DNA of 13,606 nt from Panacagrimonas sp. (GCA_021773655.1 JAJFJX010000425.1:1-13606); one strand, 5' to 3'; positions 1-7,136 are shown, counted from the first letter of the stretch. A program made the numbers and translations. Notes: generated by a model not told the origin, from the sequence alone.

Positions 1-575
1 TGGGCTGGTTCGGCTTCAACGGCGGCTCCGAACTGAAGCTGGCGGCGGTGGATTCGGCCAACAACGTCGCGCGGGTGTTCGTCAACACCAACATGGCCGC
101 CGCCGGCGGTGTGATCGCGGCGCTGCTGATGGCCAAGATCCGCTTCGGCAAGGCTGACCTGACCATGGCGCTCAACGGCGCGCTGGCAGGTCTGGTGTCG
201 ATAACGGCCGACCCGCTGTCGCCGTCGGCGTTCCTTGCCACCGGCATTGGCGCAATCGGCGGCGTGCTCGTGTTCCTGTCCATCATCTTCCTGGACAAGC
301 TCAAGCTCGACGATCCGGTCGGTGCCATTTCGGTGCACGGCAGCGTGGGGATCTGGGGTGTGCTGGCGGTGCTGCTGGCCAACGGGGACGCCACATTCAT
401 GGGCCAGATCACCGGCATCGTGGTGATCTTTGTCTGGACCTTCGTCACCACCATGATCGTCGGCAAGATCATCAAGGCCATCATGGGCCTGCGCATCTCC
501 GAAGAGGAAGAGCACGAGGGTGCCGACATTGCCGAATGTGGCATGGAGGCCTATCCGGAGTTCAAGCAATCCTGA
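1..575 (+). CDS. amtB: Ammonium transporter (Amt family), C-terminal part
   Basis: The gene is cut by the window start; the first complete codon is at 3, and 190 residues are visible before TGA at 573-575. Amt proteins are inner-membrane trimers that conduct ammonia/ammonium. The visible part opens with the Amt signature GWFGFNGGS and continues through several hydrophobic helices. It contains VHGSVGIWG, whose histidine (about residue 112 of the visible part) corresponds to the second pore histidine of the family (H318 in E. coli AmtB). It ends in the cytoplasmic tail that family members use to contact a PII protein (GLRISEEEE, then DIAECGMEAYPEF). That tail is usually DISEHGEEAYPEF, so the CG in place of HG is a small deviation. 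Whether glnK lies upstream cannot be seen. Identity is certain at family level; the amtB symbol follows from that. Confidence 0.95.
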   Translation, partial: GWFGFNGGSELKLAAVDSANNVARVFVNTNMAAAGGVIAALLMAKIRFGKADLTMALNGALAGLVSITADPLSPSAFLATGIGAIGGVLVFLSIIFLDKLKLDDPVGAISVHGSVGIWGVLAVLLANGDATFMGQITGIVVIFVWTFVTTMIVGKIIKAIMGLRISEEEEHEGADIAECGMEAYPEFKQS

Positions 576-580
576 GCGCT

Positions 581-617
581 CCCGGGGGCGCCGCCACCCG
601 ATGGCGCCGCCCCCGGG
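581..617 (+). terminator. GC-rich hairpin just after the ammonium transporter gene
   Basis: A perfect 10-bp GC stem (CCCGGGGGCG at 581-590 with CGCCCCCGGG at 608-617) continues after one C/C mismatch into a 5-bp inner stem (CGCCA/TGGCG) with a five-base loop. It begins 6 bp after the stop codon. There is no T-tract after it, so it is either a 3'-end-protecting structure or a weak terminator working with the T-tailed palindrome 100 bp further on. Confidence 0.6.
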
Positions 618-719
618 ACTCACCTGCGGAAAACCATCAGCACAACGAACGCGGGCACTTCTTCTGAGGCATGACGGCTCCGGCCTTCACGCCCAACGTC
701 TCCCAGGGGTGTTGTGTTG

Positions 720-749
720 GGGCGGATCGATCGATCCGCCCATTTTTTT
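720..749 (+). terminator. Rho-independent terminator (perfect 22-bp palindrome plus T7)
   Basis: Positions 720-741 form a perfect self-complementary 22-bp palindrome (arm GGGCGGATCGA) with three overlapping GATC words at its centre. It is followed by A and then seven T (743-749). This is a textbook intrinsic terminator for plus-strand transcription. The nearest upstream plus-strand gene is the ammonium transporter, which would give a 3' UTR of about 170 nt. The other strand has no T-tract on its side, so it is directional. Confidence 0.8.
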
Positions 750-940
750 GGCATCCGGATATTTTTGCCAGGGCTGGAGGGAGCGCTTCTTTCCCACCAC
801 CCGGCCATCGCGTTCGAGCAGCGCGGACACGCCCGACTCACCAGCCTGTCTTTTCCCGACCCTGGTCCGCTTGCTTCGGGTTTCCGGCGGAGTGTCAGGC
901 GGGGACCTGCTGGCGCCGCGAACCCGTGAAGCGCCCAACA
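750..940. other. Non-coding spacer between two terminators
   Basis: Only overlapping frames without family resemblance, good ribosome-binding sites or start context are present. I see no convincing gene, repeat or promoter here. It separates the plus-strand terminator after the ammonium transporter from the minus-strand terminator of the small-RNA candidate. Confidence 0.5.
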
Positions 941-1118
941 GAAAAGGCCCGGCGGATCGGGGAAGTCCGCCGGGCCAGCTTGCTCCGGCTTGGGGGGGGC
1001 CGGACCCGTCCAGGGAGTGAGACGGGGAGTGCGGAAGGGAGATCCTGCACTCGTGGAGTTAGAGGGGGGCGCCGGGCAGAAGTTCCAGAAAATTCGGCGA
1101 TGACGCCGCATCGGGCGA
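941..1118 (-). ncRNA. Candidate polA-linked small regulatory RNA with C-rich loops
   Basis: On the minus strand a perfect TATAAT (1130-1125) is followed, with no coding capacity I can support, by about 175 nt ending in an 11-bp perfect GC hairpin and TTTT (976-942). Inside are stem-loops exposing cytosine-rich, Shine-Dalgarno-complementary segments. One has a 6-bp stem TCCGGC/GCCGGA (1004-984) closing a loop CCCCCCCAA. Another has a stem GAGTGC/GCACTC (1052-1027) closing a loop containing CTCCCTT. Further runs are CCCCCC near 1069-1064 and CTCCCC/CTCCCT near 1026-1011. The gene lies on the same strand as polA, about 70 bp past its stop. Known sRNAs occupy the polA flank in other gammaproteobacteria (Spot 42, ErsA, sX13), and sX13 of Xanthomonas is known for C-rich loops. 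The promoter and terminator are seen in the sequence; the family link and anti-Shine-Dalgarno action are inference. Exact ends are estimates. Confidence 0.62.
942..976 (-). terminator. Rho-independent terminator of the small-RNA candidate
   Basis: On the minus strand a perfect 11-bp stem (GGCCCGGCGGA 976-966 paired with TCCGCCGGGCC 956-946, nine-base loop) is followed at once by TTTTC (945-941). Orientation is set by the T-tract, since the plus strand has none after the stem. It could also catch polA-operon read-through. Confidence 0.75.
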
Positions 1119-1124
1119 AAAAAA

Positions 1125-1165
1125 ATTATAGACCATTGACCTGAAACGATTTATTTTTTTTGAAT
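1125..1165 (-). promoter_or_regulatory. Sigma-70-type promoter for the small-RNA candidate
   Basis: Reading the minus strand, a consensus -10 TATAAT occupies 1130-1125, which predicts initiation near 1118. The -35 position (about 1153-1148, TAAATC) is a poor match to TTGACA. It is preceded by an A-tract (AAAAAAAATAAAT, about 1161-1149) that could act as an UP-like element. The A/T-rich block stands out strongly against the GC-rich surroundings. Confidence 0.55.
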
Positions 1166-1189
1166 AACCGCAATGGCGGGCGTTGAGGC

Positions 1190-3961
1190 CTACCGGCTGC
1201 TGACGTGCTCGCGGGCAGTGTGCGCGGTGTCCCAGTTATCGCCGTGCCCGAAGTCGGCCACCAGCGGCACCTCGAGAGGGTGGATCCTGCACATGCGCGT
1301 CGCCAGTTCGGGCGCCAGCGTTTCGATCCGCGTCGTCGGCACCTCGAACACCAGCTCGTCGTGCACCTGCATGATCATGCGCACCTGCGGCGCCTGCGCG
1401 TCCAGCCAGGTTTGAACGTCGATCATCGCCAGCTTGATCAGGTCGGCTGCGGTGCCCTGCAGCGGCGCGTTGATGGCGGTGCGTTCGGCGTAGCCGCGCT
1501 GGGCCTGGTTCTTCGACCGGATGTTGGGCAGGTACAGGCGCCGACCGAAAAGGGTTTCGACATAGCCTTGTGCGCGCGCCTGCTCGCGGGTGCCGTCCAT
1601 GTAGCGTTTGACGCCCGGATAGCGGCCGAAGAAGCGCTCGATGGTGTCCTGCGCCTCCCCGCGGGAGATGCCCAGGTTGCGCGCCAGGCCGAACGCGGAG
1701 ATGCCGTAGATCAGGCCGAAGTTGACCGCCTTGGCGGCGCGGCGTTGCTCGCCGGTGACCTCGTCGAGCTTGAGGCCGAACACTTCGGCGGCGGTGGCCT
1801 GGTGAATGTCCAGGCCCCGGGTGAACGCGCTGACCAGTCCCTCGTCGCCGGAGAAATGCGCCATCAGGCGCAGCTCGATCTGCGAGTAATCGATCGACAG
1901 CAAGGTGTGGCCGTCGGCTGGCACGAAGGCCTGCCGGATGCGCCGGCCTTCGGCGGTGCGCACCGGAATGTTCTGCAGGTTGGGGTCCTGCGAGGACAAG
2001 CGCCCGGTGGCCGCCACGGCCTGGTGATAGCTGGTGTGGATGCGCCCGGTGTCGGGATTGACCGCGTGCGGCAACTGCTCGGCATAGGTCGAGCGCAGTT
2101 TCTGCATGCCGCGCCAGTCCAGGATCAGGCGCGGCAGCGGATGTTCTGCGGCCAGCACTTCGAGCACGTCCTCGGCGGTGGACGGATCGCCCTTGGGCGT
2201 CTTGCTCACCATGCGCAGGCCGATCTGCTTGAACAGGATTTCCTGCAACTGCTTGGGTGATCCGAGGTTGAACTCGGTGCCGGCCACGCGATGCGCTTCG
2301 GACTGGATCTCGTCCATGCGTGCCGCCAGCTCGCCGGAGATCTTCTGCAGCAGCTTCACATCCACGCGCACGCCGTGACGCTCCATGCGCGTCAGCACCG
2401 GCACCAGCGGCATCTCGATGGTCTCGAACACACGCTGCAGCGCCTGGATCTCCACCAGGCGTGGATACAGCCTCTGGTGCAGACGCAGGGTGATGTCGGC
2501 GTCCTCCGCCGAGTAGGCCGCGGCCTTCTCCAGTTCCACCTGAGAGAAGCTGATCTGATTCTTGCCCTTGCCGGCCACCTCTTCGAACTTGATGGTCTTG
2601 TGACCCAGATACTTGTCCGCCAGCGTGTCCATGTCATGGCGATTGCCCGCGGCGTCCAGCACGTAGCTTTCCAGCATGGTGTCGAACGCCAGCCCCTGCA
2701 GCTCGATGCCATGCCGCGCCAGCACGTTGAGGTCGTACTTGATGTGCTGGCCGAGCTTGGGCTTGCGCGGATCCTCCAGGACTTTTCCGAGCCGCTGGCG
2801 CACCGTGTCCAGCGACAACTGCGGCGGCGCGCCCATGTAGTTGTGCGCCACCGGCACGTACCAGCCGTGGCCGGCTTCCACCGCGAAGGCCAGGCCCACC
2901 AGCCCCGCGCGATTGGCGTCGAGTGCGTCGGTCTCGGTGTCCACGCAGATCAGGTCGGCGGCCTCCAGCGCCGAAGCCAGGGTTTCGAGGCCGGCATCGT
3001 CGAGCACCAGCACTGCCTCGGTGGCGATCCGGTCTCCCGCAGGCGCCTGGATCGGCAGTGCCTTGGGGGCGTCAGCGCTCGGCATTGCCGTCCGGGGGCT
3101 GCTGGCGGCGCCGGTGCCCGGTTCGCGGCGTGACATGCCCAGCCGCGTGTGAAAGGCGTCGAGTTGTTCGTGATCCGGCTCGCCGGGAGCAAGATCGTCC
3201 AGGCCCACCGGCAGGTCCAGCTCGACGCGGATGGTGGCCAGGTCCCTGGCCAGCGGAATCGTGTCGAGGCTGGCGCGCAGGTTTTCGCCAAGCCTGCCCT
3301 TGATGTCCGCGGCCGCGGCGATCACGCCTTCGAGCGTGCCGTGTTCGCGCAGCAGTTTGGCGGCAGTCTTCTCGCCGACGCCGGGCACGCCGGGGATGTT
3401 GTCCGAAGCATCGCCCATCAGGGCGAGGTAATCGATGATGCGCTCCGGAGCGACGCCGAATTTCTCCACCACGCCGGCCGGATCCATGCGGCGGTTTTTC
3501 ATGGTGTCCAGGATATGAACCTGTTCGGTGACCAACTGCGCCAGGTCCTTGTCGCCGGAGACGATCAGCACCGGCTCACCGCGTGCCGCGGCGCGCGTGG
3601 CCAGGGTGCCGATGACGTCGTCGGCCTCCACGCCGGAAATCTGCAGCACCCGCAGGCCCATCGCCTCGCACAGCTCCAGCACCAGCGGGAACTGGATCAC
3701 CAGGTCCTCCGGCGTGGCGCCGCGGTTGGCCTTGTATTCGGGGTAGATGTCTTCGCGAAAGGTCTTGCCCGGCGGGTCGAACACCACCGCGAGCTGCTGC
3801 GGTGCGTAATCCTTGATCAGCCGCCGCAGCATGTTGCCCATGCCGTGCACCGCGCCGGTGGGCGTGCCGTCCGGAGCGGTCAGTGGCGGCAGCGCGTGAT
3901 AGGCGCGGAACAGCCAGTTGCTGCCGTCGATCAGGATCAGCGGATGGGGTGTCTGACTCAT
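1190..3961 (-). CDS. polA: DNA polymerase I
   Basis: This is a full-length, 923-residue family-A polymerase acting in repair and Okazaki-fragment maturation. Domains in order are the 5'-3' exonuclease/flap nuclease (about 1-290, starting LILIDGSNWLFRAYHAL, with the acidic VEADD and SGDKD motifs), a short Ala/Pro linker (about 280-310), the 3'-5' proofreading domain (about 315-500) and the polymerase domain (about 510-923). The proofreading domain keeps DTET at 341-344, so it is probably active, unlike in Taq or Bacillus enzymes. Polymerase motif A is DYSQIELR with Asp691, motif B is RRAAKAVNFGLIYG (740-753), and motif C is QVHDE with Asp868. The ATG at 3961 overlaps the lysA stop by 4 bp (ATGA), suggesting translational coupling. 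Length and motifs match the E. coli enzyme (928 residues). Confidence 0.99.
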   Translation of the reverse strand: MSQTPHPLILIDGSNWLFRAYHALPPLTAPDGTPTGAVHGMGNMLRRLIKDYAPQQLAVVFDPPGKTFREDIYPEYKANRGATPEDLVIQFPLVLELCEAMGLRVLQISGVEADDVIGTLATRAAARGEPVLIVSGDKDLAQLVTEQVHILDTMKNRRMDPAGVVEKFGVAPERIIDYLALMGDASDNIPGVPGVGEKTAAKLLREHGTLEGVIAAAADIKGRLGENLRASLDTIPLARDLATIRVELDLPVGLDDLAPGEPDHEQLDAFHTRLGMSRREPGTGAASSPRTAMPSADAPKALPIQAPAGDRIATEAVLVLDDAGLETLASALEAADLICVDTETDALDANRAGLVGLAFAVEAGHGWYVPVAHNYMGAPPQLSLDTVRQRLGKVLEDPRKPKLGQHIKYDLNVLARHGIELQGLAFDTMLESYVLDAAGNRHDMDTLADKYLGHKTIKFEEVAGKGKNQISFSQVELEKAAAYSAEDADITLRLHQRLYPRLVEIQALQRVFETIEMPLVPVLTRMERHGVRVDVKLLQKISGELAARMDEIQSEAHRVAGTEFNLGSPKQLQEILFKQIGLRMVSKTPKGDPSTAEDVLEVLAAEHPLPRLILDWRGMQKLRSTYAEQLPHAVNPDTGRIHTSYHQAVAATGRLSSQDPNLQNIPVRTAEGRRIRQAFVPADGHTLLSIDYSQIELRLMAHFSGDEGLVSAFTRGLDIHQATAAEVFGLKLDEVTGEQRRAAKAVNFGLIYGISAFGLARNLGISRGEAQDTIERFFGRYPGVKRYMDGTREQARAQGYVETLFGRRLYLPNIRSKNQAQRGYAERTAINAPLQGTAADLIKLAMIDVQTWLDAQAPQVRMIMQVHDELVFEVPTTRIETLAPELATRMCRIHPLEVPLVADFGHGDNWDTAHTAREHVSSR

Positions 3962-5208
3962 GGCAGCACACGCTCGCCGCGCACCAGGTCCTCGAAGGTT
4001 TCGCGCGCCCGCACCAGATGTGCGTGATCACCGTCCACCATCACCTCGGCTGCACGACCGCGGCTGTTGTAGTTGCTGGCCATGACGAAGCCATACGCGC
4101 CGGCAGTGCGCACAGCTAGCAGATCACCTTCGGTGATCGCGAGTTCACGGTCCTTGCCCAGCCAGTCGCCGGTTTCGCACACCGGCCCGACCACGTCGTA
4201 GGTGGCCGGCTTGGCTGCCGTGTTGTCCTGCACCGGCACGATGTCCATCCAGGCCTGGTACAGCGAAGGACGCAGCAGGTCGTTCATCGCCGCGTCCACC
4301 ACCGCGAAGTGCCTGGTCTCGCCGTGCTTGATCAGCTCCACGCGCATCACCAGGATGCCGGCGTTGCCCGCGATGGCGCGACCGGGCTCGGTCATGACCT
4401 TGAGATTGCGCCCGGCCAGCTTGGGCAGAAAGGCGCGCGCCCAGTCCTCGGGTTCGGTGGGTTGTTCATCCCGATAACGCACGCCCAGCCCGCCGCCGAC
4501 GTCGATGTGTTCAAACTCGATGCCCTTGGCGGCGAGCCGGTCCACCAGCGCAAGCACGCGATCCAGCGCATCGAGATAGGGCGAGACATCGAGCAGTTGC
4601 GAGCCGATGTGACTGGCAATGCCGCTGATCTGAATGCCGGGCAGGTGCGTGGCTTCCAGATACAAACGCTCGGCGGTGACCAGATCGACGCCGAACTTGT
4701 TCTGCTTGAGGCCGGTGGAAATATACGGGTGGGTCTTGGCATCCACGTCCGGATTGACGCGCAGGGCGATGGCGGCCCGTGTGTGGAGTTGCCGGGCGAT
4801 GGCATCGAGCCGCCGCAGTTCGGATTCGGATTCGACGTTGAAGATGCCGACGCCCTGTTCGAGCGCAAAGCGCAGTTCCTCGGCGGTCTTGCCGACGCCC
4901 GAGAACACCACTCTGGCAGCATCACCGCCGGCCATCAGCACACGCCGCAGTTCGCCCGCAGAGACGATGTCAAAGCCGCTGCCCAGCTTGGCCAGCACCT
5001 GCAGCACGGCGAGGTTGGAATTGGCCTTGACCGCATAACAGACCTGATGCGGCACCCCAGCCAGCGCTTGGTCGAAAGCGCGGTAATGCCGTTCCAGGGT
5101 GGCGCGCGAATAGACATAGCAGGGCGTGCCGAAGCGCTGCGCGATATCCGCCACGGCCACGTCTTCTGCATGCAGCGCGCCATCACGGCGCACAAAGTGA
5201 TCGCTCAT
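3958..5208 (-). CDS. lysA: Diaminopimelate decarboxylase
   Basis: This PLP-dependent fold-III (alanine-racemase-like) enzyme decarboxylates meso-diaminopimelate to L-lysine in the last step of lysine synthesis. It has 416 residues, the usual family length. The PLP lysine is Lys61 in CYAVKANSN. Further landmarks are ASHIGSQ (His200), the glycine loop GGGLGVRY (238-245) and EPGRAI (274-279), which bind the cofactor phosphate. CETGDW (344-349) supplies the active-site Cys from the partner subunit, and GAYGFVM near 371 is near the C-terminus. The ATG at 5208 overlaps the upstream lipoprotein stop by 4 bp and has GGAG about 10 bp ahead of it. The gene's own stop overlaps the polA start, so it is the middle gene of a compact operon. 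Confidence 0.98.
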   Translation of the reverse strand: MSDHFVRRDGALHAEDVAVADIAQRFGTPCYVYSRATLERHYRAFDQALAGVPHQVCYAVKANSNLAVLQVLAKLGSGFDIVSAGELRRVLMAGGDAARVVFSGVGKTAEELRFALEQGVGIFNVESESELRRLDAIARQLHTRAAIALRVNPDVDAKTHPYISTGLKQNKFGVDLVTAERLYLEATHLPGIQISGIASHIGSQLLDVSPYLDALDRVLALVDRLAAKGIEFEHIDVGGGLGVRYRDEQPTEPEDWARAFLPKLAGRNLKVMTEPGRAIAGNAGILVMRVELIKHGETRHFAVVDAAMNDLLRPSLYQAWMDIVPVQDNTAAKPATYDVVGPVCETGDWLGKDRELAITEGDLLAVRTAGAYGFVMASNYNSRGRAAEVMVDGDHAHLVRARETFEDLVRGERVLP

Positions 5209-5522
5209 GGCCCATTGGCTCCGGGCGGTTCGGCAGTGTCCTGCGTGTCAGAATCTTCTTGCGGGCCCTCTTCGGTGTCCTGTCGGACGTTCGGCTCGCC
5301 CGGTCCGCCCGATCCGCCAGATCCGGCGGGCTCCGGCTGGTCGGTGATCGGCGGCACCGTCGCCGGCGACTGCTCGGCCGGTGGCGTCGGCTCGGGGCGG
5401 GGCAGGTAGAGATCCCCGGCCTGGCCACAGCCGGTCAGGCCCAGCACGCACACAGCGGCGGGCAGCCAGGCGAGTCGGGAACCATCAGCAATCCAGCGCA
5501 TGTCGGGGAGCATCACGGACAT
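5205..5522 (-). CDS. lptM: LptM-type (YifL-like) LPS-assembly lipoprotein with long acidic tail
   Basis: This small outer-membrane lipoprotein is encoded immediately before lysA, the usual place of lptM. LptM helps the LptD/LptE translocon mature its disulfides. The sequence shows a hydrophobic signal and lipobox LTGC followed by GQAGDLYLP, matching the family core (CGQKGPLYLP). The lipidated Cys is residue 32 from the first ATG. Start choice is uncertain: ATG 5522 is the longest, but the ATG at 5501 (MRWIADGSRLAWLP) gives a more typical signal peptide with Cys25. Neither has a clear ribosome-binding site. After the core the protein continues for about 65 residues rich in Pro, Gly, Glu, Asp and Gln, much longer than the short enteric tail and probably disordered. 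The 3' end overlaps lysA by 4 bp. Confidence 0.8.
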   Translation of the reverse strand: MSVMLPDMRWIADGSRLAWLPAAVCVLGLTGCGQAGDLYLPRPEPTPPAEQSPATVPPITDQPEPAGSGGSGGPGEPNVRQDTEEGPQEDSDTQDTAEPPGANGP

Positions 5523-5578
5523 TCAGTCGGGGCCACGCCGTACCCGCCCGCGGCGGTAATCCATTAACGTGGCCGCCC

Positions 5579-5584
5579 ATTCTA
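5579..5584 (-). promoter_or_regulatory. Possible -10 box for the lptM-lysA-polA operon
   Basis: TAGAAT on the minus strand lies about 57 bp before the first ATG of lptM, inside the only divergent gap upstream of the operon. No convincing -35 lies 16-18 bp ahead, so this is a weak call resting mainly on position. Confidence 0.25.
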
Positions 5585-5609
5585 TCGACCTGCCCTGTTC
5601 CTGATCCCC

Positions 5610-6287
5610 ATGAAACTCGTCGAAACCGAACACGCCGTCATCGTCCAGCCCCCCGGCGAGGTCCGCGCCAGCGTGATCTGGCTGCACGGCCTGGGCGCCG
5701 ATGGCCACGACTTCGTGCCCATCGTCGGCGAGCTGGGGCTGGCCGCCGACGCCGGTGTCCGCTTCATCTTCCCGCATGCACCGGTGCGTCCGGTGACGCT
5801 CAACGGCGGCGTGCCGATGCGCGCCTGGTTCGACATCAAGTCGCTGGATCGCAAGGGCCTGGCCGACGCCGAAGGCATCCGCGCCTCCGAGGTGCGCGTG
5901 CGCGAGCTGATCGCGACCGAACGCCAGGGCGGGGTGCCCGCAGCGCGCATCGTCATCGCAGGGTTCTCGCAGGGCGGCGCCATAGCGCTGCACAGCGTGC
6001 TGCGCCATCCCGAGCGCCTGGCCGGCCTGATGGCGCTGTCGACCTACCTGCCGCTGGCCGATGCGCTGGCCGAGGAGGCCAACACCGCCAACGAGGATGT
6101 GCCCATTCTGATGTGTCACGGCGAGTTCGACGCCATCCTGCCGCTGGAGCTGGGGCAGTGGAGCCGCGACCGGCTGATCGATCTCGGTCACGACGTCGAA
6201 TGGCATGCCTATCCCATGGCGCACGAGGTCAGCCGCGAGCAGATTCATCGCATCGGCCAGTGGCTGGGCGAGGTGCTCGGGCTCTGA
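5610..6287 (+). CDS. Carboxylesterase / lysophospholipase-like alpha/beta hydrolase
   Basis: A 225-residue soluble serine hydrolase of the Abhydrolase_2 family (bacterial EstB and eukaryotic acyl-protein thioesterase type), which cleaves short-chain carboxylic esters and sometimes thioesters or lysophospholipids. It shows the oxyanion-hole segment VIWLHGLGADGHDF (22-35), the nucleophile elbow GFSQGG with Ser120, the acid in CHGEFDAILP (Asp174) and the base in YPMAHEVS (His205), so the triad is intact. There is no signal peptide, so it is probably cytoplasmic. It is divergent from lptM with an 87-bp gap and convergent with engB, so it is probably transcribed alone. The physiological substrate cannot be read from the sequence. 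Confidence 0.93.
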   Translation: MKLVETEHAVIVQPPGEVRASVIWLHGLGADGHDFVPIVGELGLAADAGVRFIFPHAPVRPVTLNGGVPMRAWFDIKSLDRKGLADAEGIRASEVRVRELIATERQGGVPAARIVIAGFSQGGAIALHSVLRHPERLAGLMALSTYLPLADALAEEANTANEDVPILMCHGEFDAILPLELGQWSRDRLIDLGHDVEWHAYPMAHEVSREQIHRIGQWLGEVLGL

Positions 6288-6367
6288 GCCGACCCTGACC
6301 CCGGCCAGAGGTGATCCGGAGGTCTGAAGATCACTGCAGGACGATTCCCGGTGACCGTCGCGCGGAT

Positions 6368-7018
6368 TCAGCGACCGTCAGTCTCTGAGTCGGTTTCGAC
6401 CCCGGAGTCGGTCGCTGCCATGTCGATGCCCAGCAGGCCGGCCAGCCCCAGTCGGGCCTCGTCCAGGCCCTGACCGGACATTGCGGAGAACAACTGCACA
6501 CCGGCATCGACGCCCATCGCCTGCAGGTCTCGGCGCACCTGGAGCCAGGTGTTCTTGCCGGCGCCGAAGCCGAGCTTGTCGGACTTGCTCAGCAGCACGT
6601 GGCACGGGCGTTGGCCGGCCCGTACCCAGGCCAGCATCTGGCGGTCGTGGTCGGTCAGCGGGTGCCGGCAGTCCATGATCAGCACGATGCCCTGCAGGCT
6701 GGTGCGCTGCTCGACGTAAGTGCCGACCATGCGGGCCCAGTCCTGGCGGACCCGTCCGGGTGCCTTGGCATAGCCGTAGCCGGGCAGGTCCACCAGGCGG
6801 CCGCCCTGGGGCAGGTCGAACAGGTTGATCAACTGTGTACGGCCCGGCGTCTTGCTCACCCGCGCCAGCCCCTTGTGGCCGCACAAGGCGTTGAGTGCGC
6901 TGGATTTGCCGGAATTGGATCGGCCAGAAAACGCCAGCTCCGGATGGCCGTCTCGGGGACATTGCGACAGCTCGGCGCAGGACATGAGGAACCGGGCCTG
7001 CGCAAAGGGATTCAGCAT
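6368..7018 (-). CDS. engB: Ribosome-biogenesis GTPase EngB (YihA/YsxC)
   Basis: A 216-residue TRAFAC-class GTPase needed for assembly of the large ribosomal subunit. I place the start at the ATG at 7018 (MLNPFAQARFLMSCAEL), because this aligns with the usual EngB N-terminus. The frame remains open upstream to 7078, but that would cover most of the divergent promoter region. G motifs: G1 GRSNSGKS (32-39), G2 TPGRTQ (57-62), G3 DLPGYG (77-82), G4 LSKSD (143-147, where TKAD is commoner) and G5 SAMSG (178-182). The C-terminus carries a short acidic Thr/Ser/Asp tail. It is divergent from the cytochrome c4 gene, an arrangement also known in Pseudomonas. It ends convergent to the esterase with an 80-bp gap containing only a weak 6-bp hairpin (6311-6334). 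Confidence 0.95.
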   Translation of the reverse strand: MLNPFAQARFLMSCAELSQCPRDGHPELAFSGRSNSGKSSALNALCGHKGLARVSKTPGRTQLINLFDLPQGGRLVDLPGYGYAKAPGRVRQDWARMVGTYVEQRTSLQGIVLIMDCRHPLTDHDRQMLAWVRAGQRPCHVLLSKSDKLGFGAGKNTWLQVRRDLQAMGVDAGVQLFSAMSGQGLDEARLGLAGLLGIDMAATDSGVETDSETDGR

Positions 7019-7034
7019 TGCGGGTTGGGGCGTG

Positions 7035-7040
7035 TAAAAT
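7035..7040 (+). promoter_or_regulatory. Possible -10 box for cytochrome c4-dsbA transcription
   Basis: TAAAAT in the gap between the divergent engB and cytochrome genes is preceded directly by TG. A partial -35 (TTCAGC, 7011-7016) lies 18 bp upstream. Initiation here would give a 5' leader of about 90 nt. Both elements are imperfect. Confidence 0.3.
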
Positions 7041-7136
7041 CCGCGCCACCTTAAACGCTTGCGTGCTGCAAACGCCACCGGCCTGCCGCCGTGGGTCCTG
7101 CGCCAGCCCGCGATTCACCTCCGGAGTGCCTGATCC

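Noticed and set aside
687..938. Minus-strand frame of 83 codons in the amtB-polA gap
   Set aside because: No family resemblance, no convincing ribosome-binding site, and it reads through the 22-bp terminator palindrome; more likely chance in GC-rich DNA.
520..1020. Plus-strand frame of 166 codons overlapping the end of the ammonium transporter
   Set aside because: It crosses two hairpins and the T-tailed terminator and has no recognisable domain; treated as a chance frame.
1131..1160. Plus-strand promoter starting with TTGACC at 1136
   Set aside because: No acceptable -10 at 16-18 bp, and the plus strand downstream is only the antisense of polA.
6311..6334. Hairpin GTGATC/GATCAC between the esterase and engB as a shared terminator
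   Set aside because: Only 6 bp with a 12-base loop and no T-tract on either side; too weak to annotate.
7019..7078. Upstream extension of EngB by 20 residues
   Set aside because: Known EngB proteins begin near MLNPFAQARF, and the extension would occupy the divergent promoter region.
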